Positions 54,829 to 64,000 of a stretch of 64,000 bases of DNA are shown here, one piece after another (the stretch's first letter is position 1; each line of letters begins with the position of its first letter). The notes under the pieces are model-generated. The model had not been told where the DNA came from. It saw nothing but the letters and a program-made list of their open reading frames with translations, and searched no databases. Both the position numbers and the translations under genes were made by a program. This DNA is from Akkermansiaceae bacterium (GTDB taxonomy: Bacteria; Verrucomicrobiota; Verrucomicrobiia; Verrucomicrobiales; Akkermansiaceae), in the NCBI GenBank assembly GCA_030725745.1, contig JANRFH010000057.1:7037-71036 (forward strand), written 5' to 3'.

Positions 54829-55764
54829 TCACTCACCAAGCTCACGAAGACGAGCTTTCGCCTTGTCATAGATAGCTCCAGATTTTGCCCGTTTCGCGAC
54901 ATCACGGTAATAGACTTTAGCAGACTCGTTTTGGCCAGACTTGTAGTAGAATTCCGCAATATCGAGAGAGCGCTCAAGCTCACGTCCGTTTACGTTTTTC
55001 GAAAGCTGGCGTGCCTCGGCATTCTTCGCATGTCCTGGATATTGAATGAGGTAGTCGTTGAACGCCTCATCCGCCAGATCAAGCGTTGCCTGATTGCGGT
55101 TCCCGCTATCCGCCTCTTCCATAAGGATGACACCCACACGGAACAAAGCATCCGCTGAATACTTGCTCTCGGGCTGATCCCTCACGAGCTTGCGGTAAGC
55201 ATCAATTGCCTTTTTCGGATCTTTATCGTTCTGATAGAGTTCGCCGATCGTAAACTGAGCTTTCGCAGCTGTTTCGGAACGCGGGGCATTGTCGCGCACT
55301 TGACCGAGCATTTCGACCACCTTGTCGGAGGAAAGCCTGCGCTTGAGGCCGAGTATCGAGGACTTCACCTCCCCGTCTGCAGCGCCTTGTGCCATTTTTG
55401 TCTGACGATCTAGTGCCTTGGCATAAAGCCCGCTGCCCTGATAGCGAACCATGAACTGCTGATAAGCCTCAAAGGCGTCGAGAATTTCGCCTTTCTGCTC
55501 AAGCAACTCCGCCTGCCTGAAGCGCGCCTGACCTGCCGATGGCGCGAATGCATATCTGTCTGCAACCTTTTCGTAGAGTTTGATCGCCTTGGATTGCTTG
55601 CCTGCATCGTCCGCAGATTTTGCCTCGGCATAGAGCGCCTCGCCCTTTGCTATGGATTCCTGATTCTTGGATGCTAGGCCGATCAAATCATCGTTGTTCC
55701 CACAGGAAACCATCAACACCACACCAGCAGTCACAGCCATCGCCATGTGAAAACACTTCGTCAT
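54829..55764 (-). CDS. BamD-like TPR lipoprotein
   Basis: TPR lipoprotein of the outer-membrane assembly (BamD/YbgF/YfiO) type. ATG 55764 opens a signal with lipobox LMVSC, Cys21. After that come TPR-like helices: AIKLYEKVADRYAFAPSAGQ, EAYQQFMVRYQGSGLYAKAL, AIDAYRKLVRDQPESKYSAD and FNDYLIQYPGHAKNAEARQL. 311 residues. It precedes the LptE-like gene by 23 bp and follows proC by ~103 bp on the same strand. Whether it is the true BamD or a relative cannot be settled here. Confidence 0.78.
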   Translation of the reverse strand: MTKCFHMAMAVTAGVVLMVSCGNNDDLIGLASKNQESIAKGEALYAEAKSADDAGKQSKAIKLYEKVADRYAFAPSAGQARFRQAELLEQKGEILDAFEAYQQFMVRYQGSGLYAKALDRQTKMAQGAADGEVKSSILGLKRRLSSDKVVEMLGQVRDNAPRSETAAKAQFTIGELYQNDKDPKKAIDAYRKLVRDQPESKYSADALFRVGVILMEEADSGNRNQATLDLADEAFNDYLIQYPGHAKNAEARQLSKNVNGRELERSLDIAEFYYKSGQNESAKVYYRDVAKRAKSGAIYDKAKARLRELGE

Positions 55765-55867
55765 GCCGTGAAACATAGAAAGTTTAGCAGACCGTGAAAG
55801 CGGAAATTGCACGAGTTATACATCCTTACCCGCTTAAACGGGAAAAATGTACCTCTTGCCCACCATT

Positions 55868-56671
55868 TCAGCCTCTACCGAGCTCCTCTGCCCTGTCCGT
55901 TGCTGCGGATACCGCTGAAATGAAAGCCGAGCGGACTTTCTTCTCCTCTAGCACGGAAAGCCCGGCAATTGTCGTCCCACCCGGAGAGGTCACCATGTCT
56001 TTCAACACCGCCGGATGCTCTCCGGTTTGCAGCACCATTTCGGCCGCACCGCTGACCGTCTGGGCGGCAAGCTTCAGCGCATCAGCACGCGGTAAACCTG
56101 CGCGAACACCACCATCCGCCAGTGCCTCGATGACAAGATATACATACGCAGGGCCGCTGCCGGATAATCCCGTAACAGCATCCATGAGTTTCTCCGGCAC
56201 CTGCACGGCTAGCCCTACGGAAGACAGCAACGCTCGGACAACTTCAGCATCCCCATCCGCGCAGCGCGAGCCTAGGCAGAACGCCGCGGCACCTTTTCCA
56301 ATCAATGCTGGCGTGTTCGGCATGGTGCGCACCACTCGCATACCGCCGGGAGCATGCTTCTCAAGATTTTCCAGAGTCACACCAGCCGCAATCGAAACTA
56401 GTAACTTGCCAGCACCACCATCCCCGGAAATGTGCGACATAGCCACGAAGGCATCCTGTGGTTTTGTGCAAAGGAGAATGACATCGGAAGCCTCGATAAG
56501 CTCGGAGATTTCCCCATTCACAGTCGCTCCGGTTACTTTTTGAAAATGCTCTCTAGCTGCGGCAATCACATCAGTCCCCATCACATCCTCCGCTTTCACC
56601 ACACCCGCCTTTATCGCACCTGACACCAGTGCCGTGCCCATTTTCCCACATCCAATAACTCCTAGCTTCAT
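55868..56671 (-). CDS. proC: Pyrroline-5-carboxylate reductase
   Basis: Last step of proline synthesis, NAD(P)H-dependent. Seen: the Rossmann loop GVIGCGKMGTALVSG, LLCTKPQD, VVRTMPNTPALIGKG, the family signature SGSGPAYVYLVIEALADGGV and SPGGTTIAGLSVLE. 267 residues, full length. It is divergent from the TPR gene at 56753 and precedes the BamD-like gene. Confidence 0.97.
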   Translation of the reverse strand: MKLGVIGCGKMGTALVSGAIKAGVVKAEDVMGTDVIAAAREHFQKVTGATVNGEISELIEASDVILLCTKPQDAFVAMSHISGDGGAGKLLVSIAAGVTLENLEKHAPGGMRVVRTMPNTPALIGKGAAAFCLGSRCADGDAEVVRALLSSVGLAVQVPEKLMDAVTGLSGSGPAYVYLVIEALADGGVRAGLPRADALKLAAQTVSGAAEMVLQTGEHPAVLKDMVTSPGGTTIAGLSVLEEKKVRSAFISAVSAATDRAEELGRG

Positions 56672-56752
56672 GCAGGGAGGCTAGGACAAGCCCCGGATAC
56701 AGGCGAGCGTCATTTTCCTTGGAAAAGCCCCACCCTGTTGCATCGTCCCAGC

Positions 56753-58369
56753 ATGCCGAAACTCGCAGCCTTTCTCCTCCTCATCGCCGGATGTATCCAT
56801 GCTTTCTCAGCGGAAATGCCGGAAATCGAAGCCTGCATACCAAAGTCTGTCTCCGATCTCAAGGAACCCACCCCGCGTCCCTTCCCCAATGCGCTCTCAA
56901 CGGCAGTAACCGCTGCCACCGAAAAGGCGCAACTCTACACCATCCAAGGCCTCAACCACCTTCACGGAGGATGGGAATTCGAGGCCATGCGCCATTTCGC
57001 CGTCGCCATTAAGGAAGATCCCCGCTGCCTCATGGCTCACTGGGGCATGGTCATGAGCATGCTTACACCTTCCATCGAGACCGATGCCTACCGCCTTGCC
57101 ACAACCCAGCGCATGCTCGAACTCATCAACGAGGGAGAAGGCACCGATCTGGAACGAGGCTACGCCTACGGCCTGCTGAAATACATGGAAGAAGGCCCTG
57201 CCGGTGCTGCCACAGCATTCAGACAGGTGGCCGAAAAATTTCCCAACGAAATGCAGGCACAAATTTTCGCCGCACTTTTCGAACGCTCCGGCTACGACGA
57301 TCTTGCCCAAATCAAACCCGACCAAGAAGCCGCTGAAAACAGACTGCTCAAGCTCATCGAAGCAAATCCGGGAAATGCCGTTCCGCTAAATGCACTCGTT
57401 CTCATCCGTGCAGAAGCAGCAGATCTACGACCTTACCTCCACCTCGCGCGCGAACTTTGCGAGCTCAGCCCCGACTACCCCCCTTACCAACACCTTCTCG
57501 GCCATTACGAATGGCGCTGCGGCGAACACTCCAAGGCGGCCTCCGCATTTGGACGCGCTGCGACACTCTACTCCATCTGGATGAAAAACAACGAGGCGTC
57601 CCCTGCCGATTGCGGCGAATGGGTTCGCGCGGAGTGCTACCGCATCGTCTCCCTTACCTCCAAGGGTGATTTTGACAACGCCATCGCATCCGCAGAAAAA
57701 ATTGCCACCACCAGCGTTAATCCCGCCCGCCCCTCCGCACCGGGAACAAGAAAACTTCTCTGGGATGCAAAAACCCTGCCCGCTAGGGTTTTCATGGCAC
57801 GCAACCTCCCTGGGGATACCGCGAAAGCACTCGCCTCCCTCCAATCACCTGAGGATGCCGAGCCTTTCCGTGAAAAATCCCTCTCCTACTGGTGGGTCGA
57901 CGGTCTTCGAATCACACTCAACGCAAGGAGCCTCATCGAGTCGGGCGAATTAGCCAAAGCAGCTGAAAGCGCCGGCGCACTCTCCTACCATGGCGAGGCC
58001 ATGCTGAAGAAACGTTCCGCCGCATTCAACATCGGCGAGCAATCCGAATGGATGAATGGTTTCCGATCTCTCGAAGTCCTCGCCGCAGAGCTGCGCGGAA
58101 GGCTCGCCCTTGCAGGCCCCGAGGACGGCAGGGGCTCGGCATTCAACTGGTTCCGCGCCGCCGCAGATCGGCAGAAACCCGCCACCATGCTAAATCCTCC
58201 CTCATTACTCACACCCATGGCCATGCGCCTTGGTGACTACTATCTGGCCTCTGGTAAGCCGAGCGATGCCGTGGATGCCTATGAAGAAGCACTCGAAGAT
58301 TTTCCCAATAATCAGGTGACCCTTGATAAACTCAGGGACGCAAAAAAAGTCGTAGCGGAGAGTAAGTGA
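56753..58369 (+). CDS. Exported TPR protein
   Basis: Function unknown. ATG 56753 (MPKLAAFLLLIAGCIHAFSA) gives a signal peptide. The mature ~520 residues are helical repeats: GLNHLHGGWEFEAMRHFAVA, then YAYGLLKYMEEGPAGAATAF, LLGHYEWRCGEHSKAASAFG and at the end YYLASGKPSDAVDAYEEALE. The first TPR-like block (FEAMRHFAVAIKEDPRCLMA HW type) is common in exported Verrucomicrobia/Planctomycetes proteins. 538 residues. It is a single gene divergent from proC and convergent with another TPR gene. Confidence 0.8.
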   Translation: MPKLAAFLLLIAGCIHAFSAEMPEIEACIPKSVSDLKEPTPRPFPNALSTAVTAATEKAQLYTIQGLNHLHGGWEFEAMRHFAVAIKEDPRCLMAHWGMVMSMLTPSIETDAYRLATTQRMLELINEGEGTDLERGYAYGLLKYMEEGPAGAATAFRQVAEKFPNEMQAQIFAALFERSGYDDLAQIKPDQEAAENRLLKLIEANPGNAVPLNALVLIRAEAADLRPYLHLARELCELSPDYPPYQHLLGHYEWRCGEHSKAASAFGRAATLYSIWMKNNEASPADCGEWVRAECYRIVSLTSKGDFDNAIASAEKIATTSVNPARPSAPGTRKLLWDAKTLPARVFMARNLPGDTAKALASLQSPEDAEPFREKSLSYWWVDGLRITLNARSLIESGELAKAAESAGALSYHGEAMLKKRSAAFNIGEQSEWMNGFRSLEVLAAELRGRLALAGPEDGRGSAFNWFRAAADRQKPATMLNPPSLLTPMAMRLGDYYLASGKPSDAVDAYEEALEDFPNNQVTLDKLRDAKKVVAESK

Positions 58370-58402
58370 CGAAGCGTTGATGAGAATGGCCAGGAGTAAA
58401 AC

Positions 58403-59293
58403 TCACTCTTTACCCAAAAGCTCTTTCACACGCCCGGTGATCACTTCAGCTAAGCCACCCTCGCCTTCCTCTTCGAGAAAATCGCAGTAGTTAGAGACCA
58501 CTGCCTCTAGATCATCGGAATACTCCTGACCGAGCGATTCGAATCCTGCGAGCGCCTTCTCAAAGTGCCTTCTCGCCCACGTCCTGTCGCCAGTCTTAAG
58601 CAACGCCAACGCGAGATTATTATGCGACTGCGCCGTGTCCGGATGGTTCTCTCCAAAAATCTCACGCCGCGTCTCAAGCGCCATCATGTGCATCTCACGC
58701 GCCTGATCCAAATAACCAGCCGCAAGATAAACCGCTCCTAGGTTATTACAGACCGAGGCCGTTTCCTCATTTTTCTGCCCCACCTGCGCCATCATGATCT
58801 CGAGAGACTTGAGGAAATGATCCTCTGCAGTATCCAGATCACCAGATGCCTTTGCGATGAAACCAAGATTGTTCGTCATCCCGGCCACATCCATTAGCAG
58901 AGGCGGCTCATGTTTCTCAAAAAATTCAACAGCCGCCTCCCAAGCGATGATGACCATGTCCGGCCTGTCCAACCCATCGTAGGCCGCTCCAAGCAACGCA
59001 TGGATCCTGCCAAGCTGGGCGATTCTGTCCGGACGATTGTCCAGCTGATCGATGGCCTGCTTTGCGTCATCCAGCGCGGATTCGTATTCACCGGCCTCAA
59101 GCATCAACCCACAGCGCGTCTCCAGTGCGGTCGCGAAAGCATCGATCGTATCTAAATCTGGCCCCAGAGATTGCTGACATTTTTCGACGGCTGCATTTGC
59201 TGCATGCATCGCCTCGGCATGATTGCCTTCCGTCCGGAGGCTCTCGACACGATCTTGCATGATCTGGATGAAATTTGCGGTGGGTGTGTCCAT
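58403..59293 (-). CDS. Kinesin-light-chain-type TPR protein
   Basis: Cytoplasmic tetratricopeptide protein, 296 residues, no signal. Consecutive TPRs with the kinesin-light-chain flavour are visible: NLGFIAKASGDLDTAEDHFL, NLGAVYLAAGYLDQAREMHM with LETRREIFGENHPDTAQSHN, and NLALALLKTGDRTWARRHFE. It is a protein-interaction scaffold; partners are unknown. It lies downstream of recO on the same strand with about 63 bp between. Confidence 0.82.
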   Translation of the reverse strand: MDTPTANFIQIMQDRVESLRTEGNHAEAMHAANAAVEKCQQSLGPDLDTIDAFATALETRCGLMLEAGEYESALDDAKQAIDQLDNRPDRIAQLGRIHALLGAAYDGLDRPDMVIIAWEAAVEFFEKHEPPLLMDVAGMTNNLGFIAKASGDLDTAEDHFLKSLEIMMAQVGQKNEETASVCNNLGAVYLAAGYLDQAREMHMMALETRREIFGENHPDTAQSHNNLALALLKTGDRTWARRHFEKALAGFESLGQEYSDDLEAVVSNYCDFLEEEGEGGLAEVITGRVKELLGKE

Positions 59294-59356
59294 GGGTGTG
59301 GTGGGGGGGTGTAGAGAGAGACTAATCCCCCGTTTTTCCCTTTGACGAGTCGGAAA

Positions 59357-59896
59357 TCAGCCCGTTTTCCCCAACCTCTCCAACAGAGCACGCCGCGTAT
59401 CCGGAAACTTTCCTAGATGATCAAGCAAAGCGGCCTCATTTCCACCCCTCTGCCCGGAAATCCCCAGAACCTCCGCCAGCCGCCTCTCGAAGTGATGCAT
59501 CACCTTCAGATCCGCCACACCTTCATCAAGGTGATCCAGCGCCCTCGACAAAAGATCATGCAGCGCCTCATCCGCTTGCTCGCGCTCCACCGCAGCCTCC
59601 GCAAGTTGGCAGAAATAACCCGCCATCAAGGTCGTCGCATAATCACGCCTAAGCCCCTGCCTCCAACGATTGATCGAAACTTCACGCAGATGATGCAACT
59701 CCCCCTTCCGCGCCCTTGCCACCCCGATTTCTCCTGAAAAAAACAGATCCAGCTTCCCCGCAAACGCACTCTTCGGCCTCAGCGCACCCTTTGCTACCGT
59801 CTTCAGCAAACCCTCGTCTGCCGTGAACCAATGCACGATCAAGCTCGTGTCCGTTAGCCGTGTCGTGCGTATCAGGATGGCTTCTGTGGAGAACAC
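59357..59896 (-). CDS. recO: DNA repair protein RecO
   Basis: Loads RecA with RecF/RecR and anneals single strands. Seen: the N-terminal OB-fold start VFSTEAILIRTTRLTDTSLI, LLKTVAKGALRPKS and GKLDLFFSGEI, then the helical C-terminal part. The GTG at 59896 places the start exactly at the family's EAIxLRT region; the longer TTG-started frame would overlap the divergent gene at 59966. 179 residues, shorter than the usual ~230-250, and the zinc-binding cysteines of some RecO proteins are absent. Confidence 0.85.
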   Translation of the reverse strand: MFSTEAILIRTTRLTDTSLIVHWFTADEGLLKTVAKGALRPKSAFAGKLDLFFSGEIGVARARKGELHHLREVSINRWRQGLRRDYATTLMAGYFCQLAEAAVEREQADEALHDLLSRALDHLDEGVADLKVMHHFERRLAEVLGISGQRGGNEAALLDHLGKFPDTRRALLERLGKTG

Positions 59897-59965
59897 AACG
59901 GAGAAAGGTATTTGGGATTTGGCTTGATACACCCGTTTTAGTGCCGTAGCCACTTTCCAGCAACC

Positions 59966-60235
59966 ATGGGACAGCAATCAAACAAAATCGTCAAACGCCG
60001 CCGCCGTGCGGATTATCTGAAGCGTAAGCAGGAACAAGCCAAGCTCGGCGCAATCCTTCCGAAAACCGTCAAGAAAGCCCCTGCAAAGGAAGCTCCTGCG
60101 GATGAAAAACCAGCAGCAAAGAAGGCTCCGGCCAAGAAAGCCGCCAAAAAAGCCCCTGCAAAGAAGGCTGCAAAGAAAGCACCGGCCAAGAAAGCCGCAA
60201 AGAAAGAAGCTCCGGAGTCAACCTCCGAGGATTGA
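59966..60235 (+). CDS. Histone-H1-like Lys/Ala-rich protein
   Basis: Small basic nucleic-acid-binding protein. Residues 1-30 (MGQQSNKIVKRRRRADYLKR) are a basic arginine-rich head. From residue ~38 on there are repeats of KKAPAK and AAKKAPAKK, as in AlgP and bacterial H1-like proteins, ending in a short acidic tail. 89 residues. It probably binds DNA or RNA unspecifically; specific role unknown. The repeat number is likely to vary. It is divergent from recO and has a terminator at 60261-60296. Confidence 0.8.
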   Translation: MGQQSNKIVKRRRRADYLKRKQEQAKLGAILPKTVKKAPAKEAPADEKPAAKKAPAKKAAKKAPAKKAAKKAPAKKAAKKEAPESTSED

Positions 60236-60260
60236 TCTTTCCGCATCAAACCAATCTCAC

Positions 60261-60296
60261 AAAGCCGGCTCCCTCATACGGAGACCGGCTTTTTTT
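60261..60296 (+). terminator. Terminator of the H1-like gene
   Basis: AAAGCCGGCTCC pairs with GGAGACCGGCTTT (one bulged base) around CTCATAC, followed by TTTTTT. Confidence 0.85.
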
Positions 60297-60370
60297 CCGC
60301 CCTTATCCATCAATTTCCACTTCCCTCCCCCCGCACCTCATCTAGTCTCCGCCCCGCACCAAGCCTCTTC

Positions 60371-60402
60371 CATTGAGGTTTAAAGTTTAAAATTTAAAGT
60401 TT
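60371..60402. repeat. AT-rich leader repeat, copy E
   Basis: GTTTAAAGTTTAAAATTTAA continues as AGTTT and touches the ATG of argG. It matches copy C (33218-33250) at 24 of 25 positions. No Shine-Dalgarno is present before this ATG. Confidence 0.65.
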
Positions 60403-61683
60403 ATGAAAATCGTCGTCGCATACTCTGGAGGCCTTGATACCTCCGTCCTCCTCCTCTGGCTTAAGGAAAAATACAACGCAGAGATCATCGCCTACTGCTC
60501 CGATTGCGGACAGGGCGACGAGCTCGACGGCCTCGAAGCCAAAGCCCTCTCCACCGGCGCGTCCAAGTGCTACATCGACGACCAGAAGGAAGAATTCGCC
60601 CGCGACTACATCTTCCCGATGTTCCAAGCAAACGCCGTTTACGAAGGCCGCTACCTCCTCGGCACCTCCATCGCCCGCCCTTGCATCACCAAGGGCATGA
60701 TCGACGTCGCACTCAAGGAAGGTGCTGATGCCATCGCCCACGGAGCCACCGGAAAAGGCAACGACCAAGTCCGCTTCGAACTCTCCGCCGCAGCCCTCGC
60801 TCCCAGCATCAAATGCATCGCCCCATGGCGCGACGCAGAATTCCGCAAACAGTTCCCCGGTCGTAAGGAAATGATCGAATACGCCGAGGCGCACAACATC
60901 CCGGTCAAGGCTTCCATGAAAAAGCCTTACTCGATGGATCGCAACCTCCTCCACATCTCCTTCGAAGCCGGTGCGCTCGAGGACACTTGGTATGACGCCA
61001 CCGGCGAGGCAGACCGCGACATGTATGTCCTCTCCGTCTCACCCGAAGAAGCTCCCGACAAGCCACAGATGCTCCAAGTCCTTTTCGAAAAGGGCAACAT
61101 CATCGGCCTCCAGACCGAAGGCCTCGCGGAAACCATCGCCAAGCTCGGCGACTTCGAAGTCCTCGGTGAAAAGGACGGCTACACCCTCCTCACCCCCTAC
61201 GGCATCATGCGCGTCCTCAACGCCCTCGGCGGCGCACATGGCATCGGTCGCATCGACATCGTCGAGAACCGCTTCGTCGGCATGAAATCCCGCGGCATCT
61301 ACGAGACACCCGGTGGCACCATCCTGCTCGCCGCCCACCGCGATCTCGAGACCCTCGTCATCGACCGCGAGCTCCAACAAACCCGCGACACCCTCATCCC
61401 AAAATACGCCCAGCTCGTATACAACGGCTTCTGGTTCGCCCCCGAGCGCGAAGCCATCCAAGCCCTCGTCACCGAGTCCCAGAAAAAAGTATCCGGCGAA
61501 GTCCGCCTGAAACTCTACAAAGGCAACGTCATGCAAGCCGGCCGCCGCAGCCCACATTCCATGTACGACGAACACGTCGCCACCATGGAAGGCGGCCAAG
61601 AGGAAGCCTACAACCAAGACGACGCTACCGGCTTCATCGCCCTCAACGCCCTCCGCCTCAAGGCCAACGCCAAGCAAAAATAG
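60403..61683 (+). CDS. argG: Argininosuccinate synthase
   Basis: Joins citrulline and aspartate in arginine synthesis using ATP. Seen: the P-loop-like [15 protein letters not shown] at residues 6-20, [29 protein letters not shown] and [17 protein letters not shown]. 426 residues, full length. Other arg genes are not adjacent. The translation start has the AT-rich leader instead of a ribosome-binding site. Confidence 0.97.
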   Translation: MKIVVAYSGGLDTSVLLLWLKEKYNAEIIAYCSDCGQGDELDGLEAKALSTGASKCYIDDQKEEFARDYIFPMFQANAVYEGRYLLGTSIARPCITKGMIDVALKEGADAIAHGATGKGNDQVRFELSAAALAPSIKCIAPWRDAEFRKQFPGRKEMIEYAEAHNIPVKASMKKPYSMDRNLLHISFEAGALEDTWYDATGEADRDMYVLSVSPEEAPDKPQMLQVLFEKGNIIGLQTEGLAETIAKLGDFEVLGEKDGYTLLTPYGIMRVLNALGGAHGIGRIDIVENRFVGMKSRGIYETPGGTILLAAHRDLETLVIDRELQQTRDTLIPKYAQLVYNGFWFAPEREAIQALVTESQKKVSGEVRLKLYKGNVMQAGRRSPHSMYDEHVATMEGGQEEAYNQDDATGFIALNALRLKANAKQK

Positions 61684-61695
61684 GGATATTCCCTC

Positions 61696-61953
61696 ATGGG
61701 TCCCGACCTAAAAGACAAGCGCTGGATCATTTTCAAAGGTTTCCTCTTTGCTTTCCTAGCGCTTCTTTCAGGTGGTCTTCAGATCATTGCCGATCTCCCC
61801 CGGTGGCAGGAAACCCTCCTGCTGCTCATCTGCGTCTGGGCATCTTGTCGCTTTTACTACTTCCTCTTCCACGTCCTCCACGCCTACGTCGATCCTAAGC
61901 TCCCCAGTGCAGGAATCCTCGACCTGGTTTCCAGACTTTTCAGAAAGAGGTAG
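61696..61953 (+). CDS. Small two-helix membrane protein
   Basis: Family not recognised. 85 residues with two hydrophobic segments (FLFAFLALLSGGLQIIADL and TLLLLICVWASCRFYYFLF) and a basic C-terminus. It lies 12 bp after argG and 3 bp before the DUF817 gene, so it is probably cotranscribed with both and works with the DUF817 protein. Confidence 0.65.
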   Translation: MGPDLKDKRWIIFKGFLFAFLALLSGGLQIIADLPRWQETLLLLICVWASCRFYYFLFHVLHAYVDPKLPSAGILDLVSRLFRKR

Positions 61954-61956
61954 TTC

Positions 61957-62811
61957 ATGATCTTCATAGAAAAAGCCCTACTTCCCCTATCTCGTAGCCA
62001 TCCGAGACTTCACGAGTTCTTATGGTTTGGGCTGAAGCAGGCGTGGGCTTGCATCTTCGGAGCGCTGCTCTTGCTAGGCATTCTCGGCACCCGTCTTTGG
62101 TATCCGGATGTCCCGCTTGCCCGCTATGACTTCTTGGTGATCTATGCAGTCGCCATCCAGCTCGCGTTGCTTCTGCTGAAGCTGGAGTCTTGGCGCGAAA
62201 TCGGGGTCATCTTCCTCTTCCACTTGATGGCCACAGGCATGGAGCTTTTCAAAACCTCCACCGAGATCGGCTCTTGGTCTTACCCGGAAGACTCATTTCT
62301 CCGCATCGGTGCCGTACCCCTTTTCACCGGCTTCATGTATTCATCCGTCGGCTCCTACATGGCTCGTGCGTGGCGCGGATTCCATTTCTCCTTCACCGGA
62401 TTTCCGCCGCTTTGGGTCGCAGGGATCATTGCAGTGCTCGCTTACGCGAACTTTTTCACCCACCACTACATACCGGATATCCGCTGGCCACTCATCATGG
62501 CTGGAGTATTTTTCTTCAGGAATACTCTCGTTCATTTTCAGCCAAAAAACTTCGCCCTGAAAATGCCACTGCTACTTGGATTCGGCCTCGTCGCACTATT
62601 TATCTACTTCGCCGAAAACCTCGGCACCATCGCCCGTGCATGGCAGTACCCCGGTCAGGAAAACGAATGGAAACCTGTCCATTTCTCGAAATTTTCCGCA
62701 TGGTATCTCCTCATGCAACTGTCCTTTATTCTCATCTACTCCCTCCGTATGTTAGAGGCAAAACTAGGTGTCCAGGGCCCGGAGAAAATCATCCCAGGGA
62801 AATCCATCTGA
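61957..62811 (+). CDS. DUF817 integral membrane protein
   Basis: Multi-pass membrane protein of unknown function (DUF817). Seen: the family segments HEFLWFGLKQAWACIFGALL, RYDFLVIYAVAIQLALLLLK, MATGMELFKTSTEIGSWSYP and VPLFTGFMYSSVGSYMARAW; about eight membrane helices. 284 residues, normal. It follows a two-helix protein gene by 3 bp and argG beyond that. The conserved histidine, glutamate and tyrosine residues facing helices hint at a transporter or enzyme, but no function is established. Confidence 0.88.
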   Translation: MIFIEKALLPLSRSHPRLHEFLWFGLKQAWACIFGALLLLGILGTRLWYPDVPLARYDFLVIYAVAIQLALLLLKLESWREIGVIFLFHLMATGMELFKTSTEIGSWSYPEDSFLRIGAVPLFTGFMYSSVGSYMARAWRGFHFSFTGFPPLWVAGIIAVLAYANFFTHHYIPDIRWPLIMAGVFFFRNTLVHFQPKNFALKMPLLLGFGLVALFIYFAENLGTIARAWQYPGQENEWKPVHFSKFSAWYLLMQLSFILIYSLRMLEAKLGVQGPEKIIPGKSI

Positions 62812-62817
62812 GATAGC

Positions 62818-63378
62818 TCAATCAAGTGCACGAATGCGGATGTTGCGAAACTCGACCTTACCGTCGTTTTTCTGCAAGCCTATGATGCCAGTTTTCAACG
62901 GTGTCTCGTCTTGGTAGTCCACCGTCATCTCGCCATCCAGCCAGACTTTCACATGGCCGTCCTTCACGATGATGCGGTATTTCCTCCACTCCGCCTTTTC
63001 GCCGGCACCCTCGAAGAGCTTCCGTTTGACGATGCTCCCTGTGGGAAAGGGGTTCGATGGCGGTGCGATATTCACCTCGTAGCATTCTTTGCTTTCATCG
63101 GCGACAGTGGGCTTCGTCTCGATGAAAATCCCGCTGTTGGTGCCGATTTGCGCACGGAAATCGAGCTCAAGTTCGTAGGATTCTAGAGCAGTCTCCATGG
63201 TCAACAAGCCGACTGCGCCTTCATCCACTACGATTGCACCATCCTCCACGCGCCAGTTCGCCTCATTCTGTTGAGTCCACCCCTCTAGGGTTTTTCCATT
63301 GAAGAGCACTTTCCAGTCCTCCTCTGCGGCGAGCAAAGAAAGGGATGACAACAACAACGCAAAAATCAGATTTTTCAT
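62818..63378 (-). CDS. Exported DUF1080 (3-keto-disaccharide hydrolase-like) protein
   Basis: Periplasmic concanavalin-like jelly-roll protein. A signal peptide (MKNLIFALLLSSLSLLAAEE) precedes the family start DWKVLFNGKTLEGWTQ. Then come YELELDFRAQIGTNSGIFIE and the end strand YQDETPLKTGIIGLQKNDGK with VEFRNIRIR. 186 residues, close to the typical single domain. In PVC bacteria such proteins often act on sugars beside dehydrogenases like the one at 22994; here it is alone. The enzymatic reaction (3-keto-glucoside cleavage) is family-based. Confidence 0.88.
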   Translation of the reverse strand: MKNLIFALLLSSLSLLAAEEDWKVLFNGKTLEGWTQQNEANWRVEDGAIVVDEGAVGLLTMETALESYELELDFRAQIGTNSGIFIETKPTVADESKECYEVNIAPPSNPFPTGSIVKRKLFEGAGEKAEWRKYRIIVKDGHVKVWLDGEMTVDYQDETPLKTGIIGLQKNDGKVEFRNIRIRALD

Positions 63379-63435
63379 AAGAGTCTTATCAACTAGCTAC
63401 TCTTAACCCACCTGTCACGTTCCCCTTTCTCGGGA

Positions 63436-64000
63436 TCAATGCCTGAAATGCCTGTGTCCGGTGAAGACCATCGCCATACCCGCAGCATCCGCAGCGGCGA
63501 TGACTTCCTCATCGCGCATCGAGCCGCCCGGCTGGATACAGGCAGTGGCGCCGGCATCGATGGCAGATTGCAGACCGTCGGCGAACGGGAACATCGCATC
63601 TGAGGCAACGATGCTACCCTTGAGATCGAGACCTGCTTCCTTCGCCTTCCAGATGGCAATCCGTGAGGAATCCACCCGGCTCATCTGGCCTGCTCCGATG
63701 CCCAAAGTGCGATCCGCCTGAGCGTAGACGATGGCGTTCGACTTCACGTTCTTCACGATCCTCCAGCCGAAACGCATCGCACGGAGTTCCTCCTCCGTCG
63801 GCGGGCGTTTCGTCACGACCTTGTTTTCCAGATCATCGAGACCCAGCGCGGTGTGGTCGCGATCCATGACCATCAAGCCGCCCGGACTGGAGCGAATGAC
63901 CGCTGCCTTCTGCGCAACGAGATAGCCGTCGTTCATTTTCATGAGGCGTAGGTTCTTCTTCTTCTGGAGAAGCGCCCTCGCATCTGCCTCAAACTCTGGA
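63436..64000 (-). CDS. purH: Bifunctional purine biosynthesis protein PurH, C-terminal part
   Basis: AICAR formyltransferase/IMP cyclohydrolase; the last two steps of IMP synthesis. The 188 visible residues are the end of the transformylase domain: [71 protein letters not shown] and the final [19 protein letters not shown] with [10 protein letters not shown]. The frame is open through base 64000, so the N-terminal part lies outside the window. Confidence 0.93.
   Translation of the reverse strand, partial: PEFEADARALLQKKKNLRLMKMNDGYLVAQKAAVIRSSPGGLMVMDRDHTALGLDDLENKVVTKRPPTEEELRAMRFGWRIVKNVKSNAIVYAQADRTLGIGAGQMSRVDSSRIAIWKAKEAGLDLKGSIVASDAMFPFADGLQSAIDAGATACIQPGGSMRDEEVIAAADAAGMAMVFTGHRHFRH

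Noticed and set aside
60013-60249. Ala/Phe-rich minus-strand open frame
   Set aside because: Complement of the lysine/alanine repeats in the H1-like gene.

Overview
The window is a bacterial chromosome segment, about 55-58% GC by eye, most likely from a member of Verrucomicrobiota close to Verrucomicrobiales. The strongest taxonomic evidence is a five-gene run at 42.6-49.9 kb. It matches in order and protein type the Akkermansia locus Amuc_1098-Amuc_1102: secretin, two small membrane-anchored proteins (one recognisably Amuc_1100-like), PilM, and a small exported protein. A PVC-type dehydrogenase/HEAT/cytochrome c protein, a ThuA-like protein and a DUF1080 protein fit the same group. I see no rRNA, no convincing tRNA and no CRISPR.

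Layout. 1-9.5 kb holds ordinary genes: a class I aminotransferase cut by the left edge, an APH/AmgK-like kinase, a GNAT acetyltransferase, a two-gene unit of NirA-type siroheme reductase plus a fused DmsB-DmsC electron-transfer protein, a pseudouridine synthase, a DEAD-box helicase and a spermidine-synthase-like protein. 9.5-16.7 kb is accessory. It contains an AT-richer orphan gene, the last 18 codons of a lost VapC, a cupin-like orphan, a glucokinase, an inverted repeat, an intact VapBC pair, a Sel1-repeat protein, a DUF433/DUF5615 pair and a PIN toxin gene broken by an in-frame stop. The last two modules each sit directly behind a copy of the 3' end of thiC. 16.7-19.7 kb carries thiC with a TPP riboswitch and two small membrane proteins. 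lysS follows, then a REP-associated transposase between two direct REP copies, then exported catabolic-type proteins.

26-42.5 kb is mostly housekeeping: an AsmA-like protein, hisI, rplS, rpsB-tsf, rpsU, an AddB-like nuclease, two RRM proteins, apaG, thiD, coaD, trxB and deoB. 42.6-49.9 kb is the pilus-like operon, closed by a strong terminator. 50-64 kb carries aroD-aroE, two related membrane proteins followed in the opposite direction of listing by LptE-like and BamD-like lipoproteins and proC, TPR proteins, recO, a histone-H1-like protein, argG, a DUF817 pair, a DUF1080 protein and the C-terminal part of purH.

Themes. The thiamine genes (thiC, thiD) lie apart, and the visible TPP control is on thiC. 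Because toxin modules abut the thiC stop codon on the same strand with no obvious terminator, they could be read from the riboswitch-controlled transcript. Several unrelated genes share an AT-rich leader built from the GTTTAAA/AATTTAAA theme immediately before the start codon. I consider the thiC-tail/toxin array and this leader family the two least explained structures here. All functional calls come from reading sequence only; no database search was possible.
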